In this document: piece by piece, positions 42,847 through 51,623 of the stretch
Numbering within the stretch: position 1 is the first letter of the stretch
Layout: the number at the start of each line of letters is the position of its first letter
Origin: Sphingopyxis soli
GTDB lineage: Bacteria > Pseudomonadota > Alphaproteobacteria > Sphingomonadales > Sphingomonadaceae
DNA: 64,000 bases
Assembly (NCBI RefSeq): GCF_018682675.1
Contig: NZ_JAFMTR010000035.1
Coordinates: 1-64,000 of the forward strand
Direction: 5' to 3'
Made by a program: the position numbers and the translations under genes
The notes under the pieces: model-generated
Told to the model about the DNA's origin: nothing
Database searches by the model: none
Seen by the model: the letters and a program-made list of their open reading frames with translations, nothing else

Positions 42847-42861
42847 CTGCCAGACTGGCAG
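42847..42861. promoter_or_regulatory. Perfect palindrome upstream of the DUF11 gene
   Basis: CTGCCAGACTGGCAG has 6-base arms and lies between the DUF11 gene start and the rsmE end. It may be an operator or a short stem in the DUF11 mRNA leader. Confidence 0.35.
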
Positions 42862-42885
42862 CAACAATGTCCAGTTTTGGGACAG

Positions 42886-43626
42886 TTACCTCCAATCGCC
42901 GTTTGCCGCCATCCACACCCCGATGGCCGCGATAGCCGCGGTCTCGGCGCGCAGGATGCGCGGGCCGAGCGCGATGCGCCGGACTGCGGGGTGTGCGAGC
43001 AGCAGATTGCGCTCGGCGGTGGTGAAGCCGCCCTCGGGTCCGGTCAGGATCGCGGCCGGCGGGGGCGCCGCGGCGGCGGCGAGCGATTCGCCGCCTTGTT
43101 CGTCGGCGAAGAGCAGCGACCGTCCGGCGGGCCATGTTTTCAGGAGCTGCGGCAGCTTCACCGGCTCGGCGAGTTCGGGAAGCGCGGTGCGCCCGCATTG
43201 CTCGCACGCCTCGACGATCTGCGCCTCGAGCCGTTCGTGCCTGACCCATTCGACGATCGTCCGTTCGGTGATCACCGGCTGCAGCCGCGCGACGCCGAGT
43301 TCGGTCGCCTTTTCGATGATCCAGTCGAGCCGCGCCTTCTTCACCGGCGCGAAGCAGAGCCAGAGGTCGGGCACCGCCTCGCGCGGGCGCATCAGCGCCT
43401 CGATGGCGATGTCGAGCGAGCGCTTGCCCGCGTCGGCGATGCGTCCGAGCCATTCGCCGCTGCGATTGTCGAACAGCAGCAGCGGGTCGCCCACCTTCAG
43501 CCGCATGACGTTCAGCAGATAGTGCGCAGCCGCGCCGTCGATGTGCGGCGCGGCTTCGGGGCCGAGCGGCTGGTCGATATAGAGGCGGGGAGTACTGGCA
43601 GGCGGCCAGGCGGGTGTTGCGGGCAT
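42886..43626 (-). CDS. rsmE: 16S rRNA (uracil-1498-N3)-methyltransferase RsmE
   Basis: The 246-residue SPOUT methyltransferase has an N-terminal PUA-like domain (AAHYLLNVMRLKVGDPLLLF) and the SPOUT knot motifs KKARLDWIIEKATELGV, LTGPEGGFTTAERNLL and ALGPRILRAETAAIAAIG. The start at 43626 (MPATPAWPPASTPRLYID) was chosen; an upstream extension of 29 residues is not conserved-looking. Confidence 0.94.
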   Translation of the reverse strand: MPATPAWPPASTPRLYIDQPLGPEAAPHIDGAAAHYLLNVMRLKVGDPLLLFDNRSGEWLGRIADAGKRSLDIAIEALMRPREAVPDLWLCFAPVKKARLDWIIEKATELGVARLQPVITERTIVEWVRHERLEAQIVEACEQCGRTALPELAEPVKLPQLLKTWPAGRSLLFADEQGGESLAAAAAPPPAAILTGPEGGFTTAERNLLLAHPAVRRIALGPRILRAETAAIAAIGVWMAANGDWR

Positions 43627-43843
43627 GGCGCCGCGATAGCAGAGCGCGCAGCGCGGCGCATCTGCCGCGTTGGCGCCGTGCCGGGATCGCCGATCTGTCC
43701 CGATACGGGTCAAAATTCCCGCCGATACGCGCGCATGTCGAGGGGGCCGATTAGCGATTTGGTAAGCAGTTTCCCCCTAGGTGCGAGGATACCAGTCGCG
43801 CATCTGGGTGGGTGGTGCGTCTGGACCAAGAGGGGTTTAGACC

Positions 43844-45760
43844 ATGCGAGGGACCATTTTGAACGGCCTCAGGGCCGGCGCCTCGAAACTTCTGCGCGAC
43901 CAGCGCGGCAACGCCATGATGCTGACGGCGGCGGCGATCATCCCGGTGATCGGCATTGTCGGTTCGGCGGTCGACATCGGCCGCGCCTATATGGCGCAGC
44001 TCCGCCTGCAGCAGGCGTGCGACGCGGGCGTGCTCGCCGGCCGCCGCGCGATGGCCGGCGGCAGCTATGGCGACCCGCAGAAGGCCGAAGCGAACAAGAT
44101 GTTCAACTTCAACTATCCCACCGGAATGTACGGCAGCACGGGCATATCCTTCTCGTCGGTGCCGGTCGGGACGTCGTCGGTCGGCGGCACCGCGGCGGCG
44201 ACGCTGCCTACACTCGTGATGACGATGTTCGGCAAGGAGAATTTCGCGCTATCGGTCAATTGCGAGGCGAAGCTCGAGATCTCGAGCACCGATGTGATGC
44301 TCGTGCTCGACGTCACCGGGTCGATGGACGATCCGATCGCCGACAATGATGCGGGCGGCGGCGCGACGATCGCGAAAATCGCGGCGCTCCGCAACGCGGC
44401 CAACCTGTTCATGACGACGATCACCTCGGCCGAACGTGGCGACGGGCGCCTGCGGATCGGCGTCGTCCCGTACAGCGGCACGGTCAATGTCGGGGGGATC
44501 CTGCAGTCGAGCTGGATTGCCGACACCGTTACCGTGCCGTCGCGGCAGCCGAACACCGCCGCGCTGTGGACGACGACGGGGAACACGAGCAACAACAGCA
44601 GTACGAATCCAACGAGCTGGTCGGGCTACACGTCGCAAACGGTCAACAACACCACGTCAGCCAATTGTCTGAAGAGCAGCGAAACGGTCGCCGGAACGTC
44701 ATCGACGACGGTGAACGGTCCGAACACGTCCGGCGACACGCGGACGACGACGACGACGACGACGACGCCCTACACCGAATATCAGTATCGCAACCAGTCC
44801 TTCAACAACTCGACCAAGGTCTGCACCCGTCAAGTGCGGTCGCGGACCTATAGCGATAGCACGGTCCAGACGAAGACCGAGAAATATACCTACACCTATC
44901 TCGACCGCACCTTCAACGTGTCGTCGGGGAAGAACATGTCCACGTCGCTGTCGTTCAACACGGGGACGGCGGGCGCGAGCCAGTCCGCGCCGTGGACCGG
45001 CTGCGTGATGGAGCGCGCCACCAACGCCTTCGCGTCGAACGCCGCGCCGCCGGCGAACACCTATGACATGGATATCGACCTGGTGCCGACGGCGAACGAC
45101 GACACCAAGTGGCGGATGTTCATTCCCTATTTCGTCTATTCGCGTTCGTCGCCGGCCAACGTGAATTCGACCACCAACAGCACCAATTTCGGCAAGCAGT
45201 CGGAGAATTTCGGCGACACCGGCGCCTGTCCGGTACCGGTCATGAAGCTGACCAACATGGATGCTGCCGGCAAGACCGCGTTCACCAACAAGATCAACGG
45301 CCTCAAAGCCCAGGGTTATACCTATCACGACGCCGGCATGGCGTGGGGCGCCCGGCTGATCTCGCCCGACGGTCTGTTCGCCGCCGAGAACGGCAATTAC
45401 ATGGGCCGCCCGGTCGGACGCCACATCATCTTCATGACCGATGGCGAAATGAACACGCCGCGCACCAACTATTCGCATCAGGGCCTTGAGCAGGTGATGC
45501 AGCGCATCGGTGCGACCGATAACGCCGACGCCATCGCGCGCCACACCAACCGTCTGAGCTATCTGTGCTCGGCTGCGAAGCAGAAGGGCATCGTGGTCTG
45601 GATCATCGGCTTTGGCGTCGACCTCGATGACCCCAAGAATGCGAAGCTTGTCGCCTGCGCCTCGTCGGGCAAGGCGTATGAAGCGGGCAGCAGCGCGCAG
45701 CTCGCCAGCATCTTCTCGCAGATCGCGCAGCAGATTTCGCGCCTGAGGCTGTCGCAATGA
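43844..45760 (+). CDS. TadG-like pilus protein with von Willebrand factor A domain
   Basis: The 638-residue protein begins with a Flp/Tad minor-pilin-like N-terminus (RDQRGNAMMLTAAAIIPVIG) with one helix near residues 22-42. The VWA domain starts near residue 150 with the metal-site motif DVTGSMDD (156-163). A large Thr/Asn/Ser-rich insert (about 240-400) contains eight consecutive Thr from an (ACG)8 tract. The VWA fold resumes with RHIIFMTDGEMNTPRTNYSH. It is the first of three Tad-like genes. Confidence 0.85.
   Translation: MRGTILNGLRAGASKLLRDQRGNAMMLTAAAIIPVIGIVGSAVDIGRAYMAQLRLQQACDAGVLAGRRAMAGGSYGDPQKAEANKMFNFNYPTGMYGSTGISFSSVPVGTSSVGGTAAATLPTLVMTMFGKENFALSVNCEAKLEISSTDVMLVLDVTGSMDDPIADNDAGGGATIAKIAALRNAANLFMTTITSAERGDGRLRIGVVPYSGTVNVGGILQSSWIADTVTVPSRQPNTAALWTTTGNTSNNSSTNPTSWSGYTSQTVNNTTSANCLKSSETVAGTSSTTVNGPNTSGDTRTTTTTTTTPYTEYQYRNQSFNNSTKVCTRQVRSRTYSDSTVQTKTEKYTYTYLDRTFNVSSGKNMSTSLSFNTGTAGASQSAPWTGCVMERATNAFASNAAPPANTYDMDIDLVPTANDDTKWRMFIPYFVYSRSSPANVNSTTNSTNFGKQSENFGDTGACPVPVMKLTNMDAAGKTAFTNKINGLKAQGYTYHDAGMAWGARLISPDGLFAAENGNYMGRPVGRHIIFMTDGEMNTPRTNYSHQGLEQVMQRIGATDNADAIARHTNRLSYLCSAAKQKGIVVWIIGFGVDLDDPKNAKLVACASSGKAYEAGSSAQLASIFSQIAQQISRLRLSQ
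44744..44767 (+). repeat. (ACG)8 trinucleotide tract in the TadG-like gene
   Basis: Eight ACG units in a row code for eight threonines. Copy-number change would alter length without breaking the frame. Confidence 0.85.
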
Positions 45761-46353
45761 CGCGCCGGTCCAGCCTGCTCCGTCGGCTTCGCGACAGCGA
45801 GCGTGGCGCGGCGCTCGTCGAGTTCGCCTTCACCGGGCCGCTCTTCATCCTGCTGCTGATGGGCATCTTCGACTATAGCTGGCAGATGTACGCAAAGCAG
45901 GTGTTGCAAGGCGCCGTCGCAAAAGCGGGGCGCGATTCGACGCTTGAAACGGGCAGCAACAGCCAGACGGCGCTCGACAATGCGGTGAAGGCGTCGGTGC
46001 TGAAAGTATTTCCTCACGCTGAAGTGACCTTCGCCCGCCGGGCCTACGACAATTTCAGCGAGGTCGGGAATCCCGAACCGTTCAACGACGACAATGGCGA
46101 CGGCGCGCACCAGAACACCGAATGCTTCGAGGATGTGAACGGGAACGGCGTCTGGGACAGCGACCGCGCGCGCGGCGGCAACGGCGGCGCCGACGACGTC
46201 ATCCTCTACACCGTGGAGATGAAGTTCGATCGCGTCCTGCCCGTGTGGCGGATGCTGGGTCAGCCGCAGGAAACCACGTTGAGGGAGACAACCGTGCTGC
46301 GCAACCAGCCCTTCGCCGTCGGTTCCGACGCCAGCCCGGTGCGCTGCCCATGA
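45757..46353 (+). CDS. TadE-like pilus assembly protein with Ca-binding-like loops
   Basis: The 198-residue protein has the TadE N-terminus ERGAALVEFAFTGPLFILLL with one membrane helix and an exported remainder. Around residues 110-130 it carries DDNGDG and DVNGNGVWDSD, which resemble EF-hand/dockerin calcium loops. The ATG overlaps the TadG-like stop by 4 bases and its own stop overlaps the next gene by 4, so the three are translated as a unit. Confidence 0.85.
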   Translation: MTRRSSLLRRLRDSERGAALVEFAFTGPLFILLLMGIFDYSWQMYAKQVLQGAVAKAGRDSTLETGSNSQTALDNAVKASVLKVFPHAEVTFARRAYDNFSEVGNPEPFNDDNGDGAHQNTECFEDVNGNGVWDSDRARGGNGGADDVILYTVEMKFDRVLPVWRMLGQPQETTLRETTVLRNQPFAVGSDASPVRCP

Positions 46354-47009
46354 GCGCCCGGCGGACCATCATGCGCGCGATCGTGCGGCGGCTGCGCCGC
46401 GATCGCCGCGGCGCCGTGCTCGTCGAAATGGCGTTCACCGTGCCCTTGCTCGTTCTGCTCGGCTTCGGGGGGATCGAGATCGCCAACCTGGTGCTGGTGC
46501 ATACGCGGGTCAGCCAGATCGCGCTCGGCGCGGCGGACAACGCGTCGCGCATCGCGACGGGCGATTCCCTGTCGCAACCGATCATTCGCGAGATCGACAT
46601 CAACGAAGTCTTTTCGGGTGTCGAGAAACAGGCCCGCAACATGGATTTCGAGCGCCGCGGCCGCGTCATCCTGTCGAGCCTTGAGCGCAACGCCGACGGC
46701 GGGCAGTGGATCCACTGGCAGCGCTGTTACGGCGACCTTGGGGTTCAGTCGAGCTTCGGCGCCGCCGGCGCCGGCGCGACGGGCAACGTCTTTCCCGGCA
46801 TGGGGCCGACGGGCAAGGAAGTCACCGCCGCCGCGGGCACCGCAGTGATGTTCGTCGAAGTCTATTACGACTATCAGCCTTTGCTTTATGGCAAATGGCT
46901 CGGACCGCGGCGCATCCACACGACGGCCGCGTTCAACGTCCGCGAAGCACGCGATCTTAGGGAAGGGTTCAACCCGACCCCCACGGGCACGGTCGCCAGC
47001 TGCACCTGA
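46350..47009 (+). CDS. TadE-like pilus assembly protein
   Basis: This 219-residue protein has the TadE signature RDRRGAVLVEMAFTVPLLVL and a single N-terminal membrane helix (LLVLLGFGGIEIANLVLV). The rest is exported and unlike the preceding TadE-like protein. It is coupled to that gene by ATGA. The motor (TadA), platform (TadB/C) and secretin (RcpA) genes are not in this window. Confidence 0.84.
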   Translation: MSARRTIMRAIVRRLRRDRRGAVLVEMAFTVPLLVLLGFGGIEIANLVLVHTRVSQIALGAADNASRIATGDSLSQPIIREIDINEVFSGVEKQARNMDFERRGRVILSSLERNADGGQWIHWQRCYGDLGVQSSFGAAGAGATGNVFPGMGPTGKEVTAAAGTAVMFVEVYYDYQPLLYGKWLGPRRIHTTAAFNVREARDLREGFNPTPTGTVASCT

Positions 47010-47073
47010 TCGCGGCCGGATCGATCCAATCAACCATTTATCCGGCTCGCGCCGCCTGCTAGGCCGCGAGCCG

Positions 47074-47994
47074 ATGACCGCCGCGCCACCCGACAGCCAG
47101 TTCCAGGGTTTCGTCGCCCTCCTGCCGACCGGCGCGAGGCCTTACGCGCTGCTCGCGCGCTTCGACCGGCCGATCGGCTGGTGGCTGCTCTATTGGCCGT
47201 GCGCCTTCGGGCTCGCGCTTGGCGGTGGTGCGCTCCGTCACTGGCCCTTGTTCCTTTGGCTGCTGCTCGGTGCGATCGCGATGCGCGGTGCGGGCTGCGT
47301 CTATAACGACATCGTCGATCGCGATCTCGACGCGAAGGTCGCGCGCACCGCGTCGCGGCCCATCGCGAGCGGGGCGGTGCCCGTGCGGAATGCGCTGCTG
47401 TGGACGATCCTGCTTTCGCTGGTCGGCCTGCTCGTGCTCGTCCAGTTGCCGCGCGGGGCGCAGATCGTCGCGCTGGCCAGCCTCGCGCTCGTTGCCGCCT
47501 ATCCCTTCATGAAGCGCATCACCTGGTGGCCGCAGGCGTGGCTCGGCCTGGTCTTCAGCTGGGGTGCGCTTGTCGGCTGGATCGCGGTTGGCGGCGGCGC
47601 CAATAATGCAGACGGGGGACTCGGGCTGCCGCTTCTCTATGCCGGATGTATCGCATGGGTGATCGGCTATGACACCATCTATGCATTGCAGGATATCGAG
47701 GATGATGCGCTGGTCGGCGTGAAGTCGAGCGCGCGCGCGATGGGCGCCCATGTGAAGGGCGGCGTGGGTTTCTGCTATGCCGCGGCGCTCGCCTGCTGGG
47801 CGGGCGCGCTGTGGAGCGTGCGGCCCGATCCGCTAGTGTTCGTCGCGCTCGTCCCCGCGGCACTGCACCTGACGGGGCAGGTCGTGACGCTGAACCCGGC
47901 CGATGGCGCCGATGCGCTCGCCAAGTTTCGCAGCAATCGCTTTGCGGGCCTGCTGGTGTTCGCGGCGATGCTGGTGGTCGGCAGCGCGCCCTGA
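47074..47994 (+). CDS. ubiA: 4-hydroxybenzoate polyprenyltransferase
   Basis: The 306-residue integral membrane prenyltransferase joins the polyprenyl tail to 4-hydroxybenzoate in ubiquinone synthesis. The two Asp-rich motifs are NDIVDRDLDAKVARTASRP and YDTIYALQDIEDDALVGVKS; about eight hydrophobic segments surround them. The ATG at 47074 is preferred. It is convergent with smc, and a short GC-rich hairpin fills the 34-base gap. Confidence 0.94.
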   Translation: MTAAPPDSQFQGFVALLPTGARPYALLARFDRPIGWWLLYWPCAFGLALGGGALRHWPLFLWLLLGAIAMRGAGCVYNDIVDRDLDAKVARTASRPIASGAVPVRNALLWTILLSLVGLLVLVQLPRGAQIVALASLALVAAYPFMKRITWWPQAWLGLVFSWGALVGWIAVGGGANNADGGLGLPLLYAGCIAWVIGYDTIYALQDIEDDALVGVKSSARAMGAHVKGGVGFCYAAALACWAGALWSVRPDPLVFVALVPAALHLTGQVVTLNPADGADALAKFRSNRFAGLLVFAAMLVVGSAP

Positions 47995-48000
47995 GCAGGA

Positions 48001-48027
48001 ATCCTCCACGGCTCCGCCGTAGGGGGG
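48001..48027. repeat. Short palindrome between ubiA and smc
   Basis: ATCCTCCACGG and CCGTAGGGGGGAT fold around CTCCG. The ends match the outer ends of the family B repeat, so it may be a remnant. It could help end both convergent transcripts, but there is no T tract. Confidence 0.4.
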
Positions 48028-48028
48028 A

Positions 48029-51000
48029 TCATTCCGCCGCGAGCAACTCCTCGGCGCCGCCGAGATCGACCGAGACGAGGCGGCTGACGCCCTTCTCGAT
48101 CATCGTCACGCCGAACAACCGGTGCATCCGCGCCATGGTGACGGCATTGTGGGTGACGATCAGGTAGCGCGTGTTCGTCTCGCGCGTCATGCGGTCGAGC
48201 AGATCGCAGAAACGCTCGATATTCGCGTCGTCGAGCGGCGCATCGACCTCGTCGAGGACGCAGATCGGCGCGGGGTTGGTGAGGAACAGGCCGAAGATCA
48301 GCGCGACCGCGGTCAGCGCCTGCTCGCCGCCCGACAGCAAGGTCAGCGTGCCGAGCCTTTTGCCCGGCGGCTGCGCCATGATTTCAAGCCCGGCCTCGAG
48401 CGGATCGTCCGAATCGACGAGTTCGAGATGCGCCTGGCCGCCGTTGAACAGCGTCGTGAAGAGCCGCTGGAAATGCCCGTTCACCGTCTCGAACGCCGCG
48501 AGCAGGCGGACCCGCCCCTCGCGGTTCAGATTGCCGATCGAGCCGCGCAGACGGTTCACCGCCTGCGTCAGTTCCTCGATCTCGGCGGCGTTCCGCTCGC
48601 GCTCGGTGTCGAGTTCGGCAAGCTCATCGGCGGCGACGAGATTGACCGGGCCGAGCCGCTCGCGCTCGGCGATCAGCCGGTCGTGCTGCGCCGATTCGTG
48701 CATCGCGTCGTCGACGCTGTCCTCCTCGAAGCCGGCCTTTTTGGGCAGCAAAGGCGGCGGGCATTCGAAGCGCTCGCCCGACAGGCGGCCCATCTCGACG
48801 CGGCGCAGTTCGGCGTTTTCGGAACGGGCGACCGCGCCCGCGCGGGTCTCGCGCGCCGCGGCGACGCGCTCGCGGATCGCGGTGAGCGCGGTTTCGGCTT
48901 CGCGGAGCGCGGCCTCCGCCTCGCGCTCGCGCGATTCGGCGGCGCTCACCTGTTCGCGAAGGGTGACTTGTTGCGTCTCGGCCGCGCTGCGTTCGGTGGC
49001 GAGCTTTTCGGGGAGGTCGGCGAGTTTCGCGGCTTCGACGGCGAGGGCTTCGGCGCGTTTGTCCATTTCGGTGACGCGGCGCGCGGCCTCACCGGCGCGG
49101 GCTTTCCAGCTCTTGATCTCGGCGCTCACGACCGCCTGCCGTTCGCTCAAGGCCGCGAGGGTGCGTTCGTGTGCCGCCAGCGCGTCGCGGGCTTCGCCGG
49201 CGTCGGTGCGCGCGCGCTCGGTTGCGGCTTCCTCGGTGTCGAGCGCGGCGCGCGCGATGCTGTCGTCCGGCAATGCGGCCAGCGCGGCTTCCTGCGCCGC
49301 GAGCGCGTCGGCGGCTTCCTTCGCGGCCGCGGCAACCTCGGCAAGGCGACGATCGAACATCGCGGTCGCGTCGCGGTGGCGATCGAGCGCGGCCTGTGCC
49401 TGGTCGGCGGCGCGCAGGGCGGCGCGGCGCGCCTCGTCGGCCTGCGCGAGCCCCTTGCGGGCCGCCGCGGCGGCTTCGGCGAGTTCGGCCGCCCTGGCAG
49501 CCGCGGTATCGCGGCGATCCTTCAGTTCCTGCACGCCGAGTTCGACTTCAGGACGCTGCGCGGCGAGCGCGTCGAGGCGGTTCCGGCGTTGCAGCCGCTC
49601 GGTCGCCGTCGCGCCGTCGCCGCGGGTGACGAAACCGTCCCAGCGCCGCATCATGCCGCCGGTCGTGACGAGGCGTTGGCCGACCGCGAGCCGCTGGCCG
49701 TCGTCGTTTTCGGCAACGGCGACCTGCGCGAGGCGGCGGGCGAGTGCCGCAGGCGCGGTGACGAAATCGGCGAGCGATTGCGTTCCTGCGGGAAGCGCCG
49801 GATCATCCTTGCCCTTGTCGGCGCCGCCCCAACTCCGCGCCGCATCCCTTGCGGTGCCGGCATCGAGATCGTCGCCGAGCGCGGCGGCGAGCGCGGCTTC
49901 ATAGCCCGGGGTCACGCGAAGCTGGTCGAGGATGCGGTCGTCGCCGCTCTTCGCGGCGGCAAGCGCGCGTTCGAGCGTCGCCGCCTCTCCGTCCAGCGCG
50001 GCGAGCGCGGCGCGGGCTTCGGCGAGACCGGCTTCGATGGTGGCGAGATCGGCGGCGGTCGCTTCGCGGTCGGCTTCGGCGTTCTGCAAGGCGGCTTCGG
50101 CCTCAGCGATCGCGGCTTCGGCCGCTTCGGCCGCCCTGGCGCTTTCGGCCCCGGTCGCGGCGAGCGCGGCGCTGTCGCCGAGCGCGGCGATTTCGGCATC
50201 GACGCGCGCCTTGTCCTGCGCCACGCGGCGGACGGCAGCTTCGGCGGTGTCGCGGGCAGAGACAGCGATGCGGCGGTCGGCGGCCTCGCTCGCGGCCTTG
50301 GCGCGCGCCTGCGCCAACGCGACCTCGGCATCGCGAAGGCGCGTCTGCGCGGCCTGATTGGCCTCGACGAGCGCGGCCTTGTTCGCGTCGTGCGCGGCGA
50401 TGTCGCGCTCCAGCGTTTTGCTCTCGGCGTCGAGGCCGGTGAGCGCGGCGTGCGCCTCGCGCGCGAATTCGCCTTCGCGGGTCCGATCGTCGGCGAGCCG
50501 CGCCTGTTGCGCTGCCAGATCGTCCAGACGCTGTCGCGCCGCGCGTTCCTCGCCCTGCAGGCGGACGAGCGTCGCGGTCGCCTCGGCGAGCGTATCGCGC
50601 CGCGCCTGCGCCTCGGCGCGCGCGGCGCCGACGCGCGTCGCGACCTCGACTTGCGCCGCCGAGACGGTCTCGAGTTCGGCCTGCGCGGTTTTCACCGCGG
50701 CTTCGGCGGCGTCGGCGTCGCGGCGCGCCTGATCGGCGGCTTCGGCGGCGTCGCGCCAGCGCGCATAGATCAGCCGTCCTTCGGCGACGCGGATCTCCTC
50801 GGACAGTTTCTTGTATTTTTCGGCCGCGCGCGCCTGACGCCGGAGCGCGTTCGCGCGCACCTCCATATCGGCGACGATTTCGGAGAGGCGATTGAGGTTG
50901 GTTTCGGTCGCGCGCAATTTCTGCTCGGCGTCCTTGCGGCGGACGTGCAGGCCGGCGATGCCCGCCGCTTCTTCGAGCATTGCGCGGCGGTCGGTCGGCT

Positions 51001-51472
51001 TGGCGGCGATGACATTGGCGATCTTGCCCTGGCTGACCAGCGCCGGGCTGTGCGCGCCGGTCGCGGCGTCGGCGAAGATCAGCGCGACGTCCTTTGCGCG
51101 CACGTCGCGGCCGTTGGCGCGATAGGCGCTGCCCGCGCCGCGCTCGATACGGCGGATGATTTCGATCTCGTGGCCGTCGCTCGCGTCCGAAAGCCCCGCG
51201 ACCACGCCGCCCTCGGTATCGCAATGGATCGCCACCTCGGCGAAATCGCGGGGCGGGCGCCGCGTGGTGCCGGCGAAGATCACATCCTCCATCCCGCCGC
51301 CGCGCATCGACTTCGGCGAGGATTCCCCCATCACCCAGCGGATCGCCTCGAGCAGGTTCGACTTGCCGCAGCCATTGGGGCCGACGACCCCGGTGAGGCC
51401 GGGTTCGATGCGCAGTTCGGTGGGTTCGACGAAGCTTTTGAAACCGGTCAGGCGCAGCCGCTTTATCTGCAC
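48029..51472 (-). CDS. smc: Chromosome segregation protein SMC
   Basis: The 1147-residue condensin ATPase organises and separates chromosomes. The Walker A is GPNGCGKSNLLEAIRWVMGE near residue 31. Long Ala/Glu/Arg-rich coiled coils (about 170-490 and 640-950) flank the hinge (about 500-620). The C-terminal head has the signature LSGGEQALTAVALIFGLFLT and Walker B CVLDEVDAPLDDAN. The coiled-coil parts create long spurious frames on the other strand because of high GC at codon third positions. Confidence 0.96.
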   Translation of the reverse strand: MQIKRLRLTGFKSFVEPTELRIEPGLTGVVGPNGCGKSNLLEAIRWVMGESSPKSMRGGGMEDVIFAGTTRRPPRDFAEVAIHCDTEGGVVAGLSDASDGHEIEIIRRIERGAGSAYRANGRDVRAKDVALIFADAATGAHSPALVSQGKIANVIAAKPTDRRAMLEEAAGIAGLHVRRKDAEQKLRATETNLNRLSEIVADMEVRANALRRQARAAEKYKKLSEEIRVAEGRLIYARWRDAAEAADQARRDADAAEAAVKTAQAELETVSAAQVEVATRVGAARAEAQARRDTLAEATATLVRLQGEERAARQRLDDLAAQQARLADDRTREGEFAREAHAALTGLDAESKTLERDIAAHDANKAALVEANQAAQTRLRDAEVALAQARAKAASEAADRRIAVSARDTAEAAVRRVAQDKARVDAEIAALGDSAALAATGAESARAAEAAEAAIAEAEAALQNAEADREATAADLATIEAGLAEARAALAALDGEAATLERALAAAKSGDDRILDQLRVTPGYEAALAAALGDDLDAGTARDAARSWGGADKGKDDPALPAGTQSLADFVTAPAALARRLAQVAVAENDDGQRLAVGQRLVTTGGMMRRWDGFVTRGDGATATERLQRRNRLDALAAQRPEVELGVQELKDRRDTAAARAAELAEAAAAARKGLAQADEARRAALRAADQAQAALDRHRDATAMFDRRLAEVAAAAKEAADALAAQEAALAALPDDSIARAALDTEEAATERARTDAGEARDALAAHERTLAALSERQAVVSAEIKSWKARAGEAARRVTEMDKRAEALAVEAAKLADLPEKLATERSAAETQQVTLREQVSAAESREREAEAALREAETALTAIRERVAAARETRAGAVARSENAELRRVEMGRLSGERFECPPPLLPKKAGFEEDSVDDAMHESAQHDRLIAERERLGPVNLVAADELAELDTERERNAAEIEELTQAVNRLRGSIGNLNREGRVRLLAAFETVNGHFQRLFTTLFNGGQAHLELVDSDDPLEAGLEIMAQPPGKRLGTLTLLSGGEQALTAVALIFGLFLTNPAPICVLDEVDAPLDDANIERFCDLLDRMTRETNTRYLIVTHNAVTMARMHRLFGVTMIEKGVSRLVSVDLGGAEELLAAE

Positions 51473-51579
51473 GGAAAGCTCCCGTGCAGGTCGTCGAATC
51501 GCGGCTGTTGCAACCTTTGCGTCACAATTCCCCCTCGCACCGTCATGACGCGCCGGAGGGGGAGTCGCAAGGGGTTAGA

Positions 51580-51614
51580 AAACCTCCTCCCCGCGGGCTC
51601 GCCGCAGGGAGGAT
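51580..51614. repeat. Half-copy of family B near the DsbA-like gene
   Basis: AACCTCCTCCCCGCGGGCTC followed by GCCGCAGGGAGGAT resembles the closing stem of the family B repeat. It lies between smc and the convergent-side end of the DsbA lipoprotein gene. Confidence 0.4.
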
Positions 51615-51623
51615 CGCCGGCGT

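Noticed and set aside
42847-42861. Quorum-sensing lux-type box
   Set aside because: The palindrome is 15 bases with odd spacing, whereas lux-type boxes are usually about 20 bases with even symmetry; no luxI/luxR gene is in the window.
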